A stretch of 10,181 nucleotides of DNA from Betaproteobacteria bacterium. GTDB lineage: Bacteria > Pseudomonadota > Gammaproteobacteria > Burkholderiales > Burkholderiaceae. The stretch is from the NCBI GenBank assembly GCA_947468785.1, contig CANIMS010000036.1:1-10181 (forward strand), written 5' to 3'. The position numbers and the translations under genes are program-made. Shown here piece by piece: positions 7,683 through 10,181 of the stretch. A model generated the notes under the pieces. It searched no databases, was not told the DNA's origin, and saw only the letters and a list, made by a program, of their open reading frames with translations. Position 1 is the stretch's first letter; each line of letters starts with the position of its first letter.

Positions 7683-7695
7683 GATTGGGGTATCT

Positions 7696-7769
7696 GGCGC
7701 GTTGGCCGAGTGGTTAGGCAGGAGCCTGCAAAGCTTCGTACGGGGGTTCGATTCCCTCACGCGCCTCCA
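7696..7769 (+). tRNA. cysT: tRNA-Cys (anticodon GCA)
   Basis: This is a 74-base cloverleaf: acceptor GGCGCGT/ACGCGCC, D arm GCC GAGTGGTTA GGC, anticodon stem GGAGC/GCTTC (one G-T pair) with loop CTGCAAA and anticodon GCA at 7728-7730, T arm GGGGG-TTCGATT-CCCTC, and encoded TCCA. It decodes UGC and UGU. The symbol follows E. coli cysT from gene order. In E. coli a tRNA-Leu (leuZ) follows; none is present in the next 68 bases here. Confidence 0.98.
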
Positions 7770-7779
7770 GTGATTTATC

Positions 7780-7807
7780 TTGACGATTTAGGCGCATACC
7801 CTAAAAT
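7780..7807 (+). promoter_or_regulatory. Sigma70-type promoter of the lipoprotein gene
   Basis: The -35 element TTGACG (7780-7785) and the -10 element TAAAAT (7802-7807) are separated by 16 bases; each differs from consensus at one position. Transcription should start near 7814, leaving a leader of about 24 bases before the ATG at 7838. The -35 begins 11 bases after the tRNA-Cys end, so the lipoprotein gene has its own promoter. Confidence 0.8.
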
Positions 7808-7837
7808 GGTTTCATTCAACCGCTTGGTAAAGACCTG

Positions 7838-8299
7838 ATGAATTTTTTCTCCGCATCCAAAGTCGCTGCTTGTGCAGCATCTCTTGCCTTACTGTTGGCT
7901 GGTTGTGCCAGCTCTGGAGATTCACCAACGGGAACTCCAAATGAAGTGCAGGAGATTCAAGCTCAGCTCTTAGGTGATATGCCATTGCCTGCTGCTGCCA
8001 AAATTATTGGATCAGATTCTTTAATTATTGGACGGGGTGATAACTGGGTTGGTCGCGTAGTGTTGTCGGGTGTACAAACACCGACGGATATTTATGCGTT
8101 CTTCCAATCTGAATATCCAAGAGTGGGCTGGACAACAATTAGTGCAGTTAAATCGAAGACCAGTATTTTGGTTTTCACCAAAGGAGACCGAACAGCTACT
8201 GTTGAATTAAATGAAGGTTCTTTATCCGGTCCTAAAACTGTCATTACGATTACATCATCACCAAAGAATGCAAACGTCGTGGCGCCAAGCAAGAAATAA
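7838..8299 (+). CDS. Small lipoprotein of unknown function
   Basis: I do not recognise a named family. The 153 residues begin with a clear lipoprotein signal: Lys8, a hydrophobic core at 9-21, and the lipobox Leu20-Ala21-Gly22-Cys23. Mature protein would start at Cys23 with Ala-Ser-Ser after it, so outer-membrane sorting is expected (no Asp at +2). A short flexible stretch (24-38) is followed by a compact domain of about 100 residues rich in predicted beta strands (SLIIGRGDNWVGRVVL, then TSILVFTKGDRTATVELN) with one helix, TDIYAFFQSEYPRVGW, between. The chain ends in a Lys/Asn/Pro-rich tail. It has its own promoter and a strong terminator, so it is a single-gene transcription unit. Start ATG at 7838 has only a weak GGTAAAG upstream, but the signal peptide fixes it. 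It is a real gene; its function is unknown. Confidence 0.88.
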   Translation: MNFFSASKVAACAASLALLLAGCASSGDSPTGTPNEVQEIQAQLLGDMPLPAAAKIIGSDSLIIGRGDNWVGRVVLSGVQTPTDIYAFFQSEYPRVGWTTISAVKSKTSILVFTKGDRTATVELNEGSLSGPKTVITITSSPKNANVVAPSKK

Positions 8300-8310
8300 A
8301 GTAAGTTATA

Positions 8311-8347
8311 TAAAGCAAAAGGCCTCCAATGGAGGCCTTTTGCTTTA
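8311..8347. terminator. Strong bidirectional terminator between the lipoprotein gene and lexA
   Basis: A perfect 17-bp stem pairs 8311-8327 (TAAAGCAAAAGGCCTCC) with 8331-8347 across the 3-base loop AAT. GC-rich pairs cap the stem, and T-rich bases in each distal arm give a U-run on both strands. It lies 11 bases after the lipoprotein stop and 11 bases after the lexA stop on the other strand, so it serves both convergent genes. Confidence 0.93.
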
Positions 8348-8358
8348 GAGCATCGGTT

Positions 8359-9078
8359 TTATAAGCCTTCAGCCCTAATGAGGCCAACGGCCTGGCCTTC
8401 AATAGCAAAATTCGGTTGACGATCATCCACAATAATATTTTTGAAGTCAGGATTCTCGGCTTGTAATTCAATCACCATGCCGTTCGTTGTTTTCTTTTGC
8501 AGCCAGCGCTTCACTGTAACTTCATCATCCAGGCGTGCAACCACGATATCTCCGTTGCGTACTTCAGTTGTTTTTCTCACTGCTAAGTAGTCACCATCCA
8601 AAATTCCAGCATCGCGCATACTCATACCTTTTACTTTTAATAAGTAATCAGCACCTTTACTAAACAGGCTTGGATCGATTGGCACGTGCTTTTCAATATG
8701 TTCTACAGCCATGATTGGTGAACCAGCAGCTACACGCCCAATTAAAGGTAGCGTCAATTGTTGTAGCGCACCAGATGGTAAAGACATCTGGCGATATTTA
8801 TTGGTGTTATGAGTTTGATTAAATCTTTGTGGAATACGAATGCCGCGAGATGTTCCCGGCGTTAATTCGATGTATCCTTTTTTTGCAAGTGCGCGTAAAT
8901 GTTCTTCAGCCGCATTGGCAGATGCAAAACCCAGTTGAGTGGCAATCTCTGCGCGAGTGGGCGGTGAGCCACTCTCATCGATGGCCTTGGTGATCAGATC
9001 CAAGATCTCATTCTGGCGGGAAGTGAGCTTGGGGAGGGCAGTCAGCTCCTCGGGAAAATCGACTGTATTTATGTCCAT
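8359..9078 (-). CDS. lexA: LexA repressor, SOS response regulator
   Basis: LexA represses DNA-damage genes and cleaves itself when RecA filaments form. The 239-residue product has an N-terminal winged helix-turn-helix (about 18-83), with PPTRAEIA and the recognition helix [20 protein letters not shown], and a C-terminal S24-type protease domain. The cleavage bond is Ala118-Gly119 in GRVAAGSP, the nucleophile is Ser153 in KGMSMRD, and the general base is Lys190 in DEVTVKRW. All essential residues are present. Compared with the E. coli protein (202 residues) it has about 16 extra N-terminal residues and a longer linker (about 84-110). The frame stays open upstream to 9171, but the ATG at 9078 is chosen because the operator and promoter lie directly before it. 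No Shine-Dalgarno is visible. It is convergent with the lipoprotein gene and divergent from the asparaginase gene; autoregulation is expected. Confidence 0.96.
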   Translation of the reverse strand: MDINTVDFPEELTALPKLTSRQNEILDLITKAIDESGSPPTRAEIATQLGFASANAAEEHLRALAKKGYIELTPGTSRGIRIPQRFNQTHNTNKYRQMSLPSGALQQLTLPLIGRVAAGSPIMAVEHIEKHVPIDPSLFSKGADYLLKVKGMSMRDAGILDGDYLAVRKTTEVRNGDIVVARLDDEVTVKRWLQKKTTNGMVIELQAENPDFKNIIVDDRQPNFAIEGQAVGLIRAEGL

Positions 9079-9079
9079 A

Positions 9080-9095
9080 CTGGGATTGTATACAG
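9080..9095 (-). promoter_or_regulatory. SOS box (LexA operator) of lexA
   Basis: Read on the minus strand, CTGTATACAATCCCAG fits CTGT-N8-ACAG with one mismatch (CCAG for ACAG). It covers the predicted -10 element and ends one base before the lexA ATG, a position where bound LexA would block its own transcription. The consensus is that of E. coli and many beta- and gammaproteobacteria; the strength of this site is not known. Confidence 0.72.
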
Positions 9096-9113
9096 CACTA
9101 TTTGATATTTCAA
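9085..9113 (-). promoter_or_regulatory. lexA promoter, predicted start at the ATG
   Basis: On the minus strand TTGAAA (9113-9108) and TACAAT (9090-9085) are separated by exactly 17 bases; each differs from the sigma70 consensus at one position. With the -10 hexamer at -12 to -7, position +1 falls on 9078, the A of the lexA ATG. The transcript would then have no leader. The exact start site is inferred from spacing only. Confidence 0.68.
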
Positions 9114-9138
9114 GAGGTTTAGGCAGGACGATAATGGA

Positions 9139-10181
9139 ATGATGAGTACAAACCGAAATCCGCTCGAACAATCTCCCTATATCTTAGTTATCGGACTGGG
9201 TGGCACTATTGCAGGATTGGCTGCAAATCCAGACCTCAGCCCAAGCAATTACAAGGCGGGCGAGTTGGAGGTAGAGACACTCTTAAAGAAGGTCGAAGAA
9301 GCTATTCCTGGGGATTTAAAACTGGTTTCTCAGCAGTTAGCCAATATCGATAGCCGCGACCTAAGTGAAGAACTGCTAACCCTCTTGGGCAATACTGTTA
9401 AGGACTCGCTTAATAATCCAGGCGTTCAGGGGATCGTGATCACCCATGGCACTGACACGGTTGAGGAGACGGGATTTTTCTTAAGCGCCATCTGCGGCAA
9501 GCTTGCTGAAAAATTAGGCAAAAGAGTAGTTTTGACGGGCGCTATGCTTCCCGCTAATGCACCACAAGCCGATGGCCCCTTAAACCTGTTAGATGCCCTA
9601 AAGTGGGTTTCTAGCCCCCCCGAGAACTGTCCTGGCGGGGTTTTTGCGGTATTTGCCGGCAGAGTTTGTTTAGCTCGAGATTTATCTAAGCGCCATACCT
9701 CAGCATTCAATGCCCCTCTAATGGATGCACCTTGCAGCCCTCTGGGGTTAATCAACCCCTCTTGGCTGTCTCGATTAAAAGCGGTAGAAGCTGCTTCCGG
9801 CGAGGATCTGCCCATTCCTAAACAACAATGGCCTTGGGTGGAGATTTTGACTAGCCATGCAGGAGCAAGAGCCCAGGCCCTAGAAAGCCTGCTGGATTTA
9901 GGGGTTGAGGGCTTGATTCTTGCGGGCACTGGCTTTGGCGGGGTTCACAAGGCCTGGTTAGCATCTTTGCAGCAGGCCGAAGTGAAAGGTGTTGCTGTGG
10001 TGAGGGCATCCCGAACTGGTGCTGGAGTAGTTCAGGGCGATGCCATGGATGATGGCCTTCATTGTGTGTCATCAGGCACCCTTTCTTCCCCTAGGGCACG
10101 GATTGCTCTGCAGCTCGCATTAAATGCTGCAAAAGCAGATAAATCCCTGACTTGGCAGGATTTTTTTGCTAGAATAGCGGT
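9139..10181 (+). CDS. L-asparaginase, type II-like, without signal peptide (3' end cut by window)
   Basis: The enzyme hydrolyses L-asparagine to aspartate and ammonia. The frame stays open from 9139 to the window end (347 full codons). Both family signatures are present: LGGTIAG with nucleophile Thr23, and [13 protein letters not shown] with Thr105 and Asp106; Lys184 in ARDLSK completes the Thr-Asp-Lys triad. [18 protein letters not shown] and [18 protein letters not shown] follow the family to its C-terminus, so only a few residues are missing. The motif style resembles the periplasmic type II enzymes, but the N-terminus ([14 protein letters not shown]) has no signal peptide, so it is probably cytoplasmic; hence no symbol. 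The ATG at 9139 has AGGA at 9125-9128, 10 bases upstream; the ATG at 9142 is an alternative. It is divergent from lexA with 60 bases between them. Activity on glutamine cannot be judged from sequence. Confidence 0.93.
   Translation, partial: MMSTNRNPLEQSPYILVIGLGGTIAGLAANPDLSPSNYKAGELEVETLLKKVEEAIPGDLKLVSQQLANIDSRDLSEELLTLLGNTVKDSLNNPGVQGIVITHGTDTVEETGFFLSAICGKLAEKLGKRVVLTGAMLPANAPQADGPLNLLDALKWVSSPPENCPGGVFAVFAGRVCLARDLSKRHTSAFNAPLMDAPCSPLGLINPSWLSRLKAVEAASGEDLPIPKQQWPWVEILTSHAGARAQALESLLDLGVEGLILAGTGFGGVHKAWLASLQQAEVKGVAVVRASRTGAGVVQGDAMDDGLHCVSSGTLSSPRARIALQLALNAAKADKSLTWQDFFARIA

Noticed and set aside
7551..7760. 69-codon open frame on the minus strand
   Set aside because: It runs antisense through both tRNA genes, a common artefact with a typical spurious tRNA-derived sequence.
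9079..9171. N-terminal extension of lexA by 31 codons to the open frame start at 9171
   Set aside because: The extension would be translated across the SOS box, the promoter and the asparaginase start; it does not resemble LexA, and the ATG at 9078 fits the promoter geometry.
9618..9645. Terminator-like CCCCG/CGGGG stem followed by five T inside the asparaginase gene
   Set aside because: The stem is only 5 bp with a 13-base loop and lies in conserved coding sequence; most likely a codon-driven coincidence.
9426..9929. 167-codon open frame on the minus strand inside the asparaginase gene
   Set aside because: It is wholly antisense to a well-supported gene, with low-complexity Ser/Ala/Pro/Arg content and no recognisable motif.
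1..10181. Search by eye for CRISPR arrays, insertion sequences, toxin-antitoxin or defence genes and att sites
   Set aside because: No direct repeat array, transposase, integrase, or repeats flanking the tRNAs were seen; every long frame on a plausible strand is accounted for.

Overview
The window looks like ordinary chromosomal housekeeping DNA from a betaproteobacterium. Moderate GC, the protein styles and an Arg32-type elongation factor P next to its rhamnosyltransferase EarP suggest Burkholderiales; Polynucleobacter or a close relative is my best guess. That assignment rests on recognition, not on a search. Coding density is high, no stretch above 300 bases lacks a gene, and I see no mobile element, CRISPR array, phage gene or obvious transferred island.

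Layout: (1) 2-2128, plus strand: a cluster of pdxJ (5' end cut by the window), acpS and nagZ, linking pyridoxine phosphate synthesis, acyl carrier protein activation and peptidoglycan recycling. (2) 2133-4930, minus strand: a two-part GNAT-type protein of unknown substrate, then (upstream of it in transcription order) efp, then earP. EarP is expected to rhamnosylate Arg32 of EF-P so that ribosomes pass polyproline stretches. A clear intrinsic terminator separates efp from the GNAT gene. (3) 4929-7769, plus strand: uvrC, pgsA, tRNA-Gly(GCC), tRNA-Cys(GCA). This order matches the E. coli uvrC-pgsA-glyW-cysT-leuZ arrangement, except that a terminator-like hairpin lies between the tRNAs and no tRNA-Leu follows. 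(4) 7780-8347: a small lipoprotein gene with its own sigma70-type promoter and a strong bidirectional terminator. (5) 8359-9113, minus strand: lexA with an SOS-box-like operator overlapping its predicted -10 element, in a geometry that predicts a leaderless mRNA. (6) 9139 to the end, plus strand: a cytoplasmic-looking asparaginase missing only its last residues.

The uvrC and earP genes are divergent and their start codons overlap within one CATG, so each gene's promoter and ribosome-binding region must lie in the other's coding sequence. I found no convincing undescribed system. The points most worth checking are the leaderless lexA architecture, the overlapping uvrC/earP starts, the hairpin inside the tRNA pair, and the two uncharacterised proteins (GNAT-like protein and lipoprotein).
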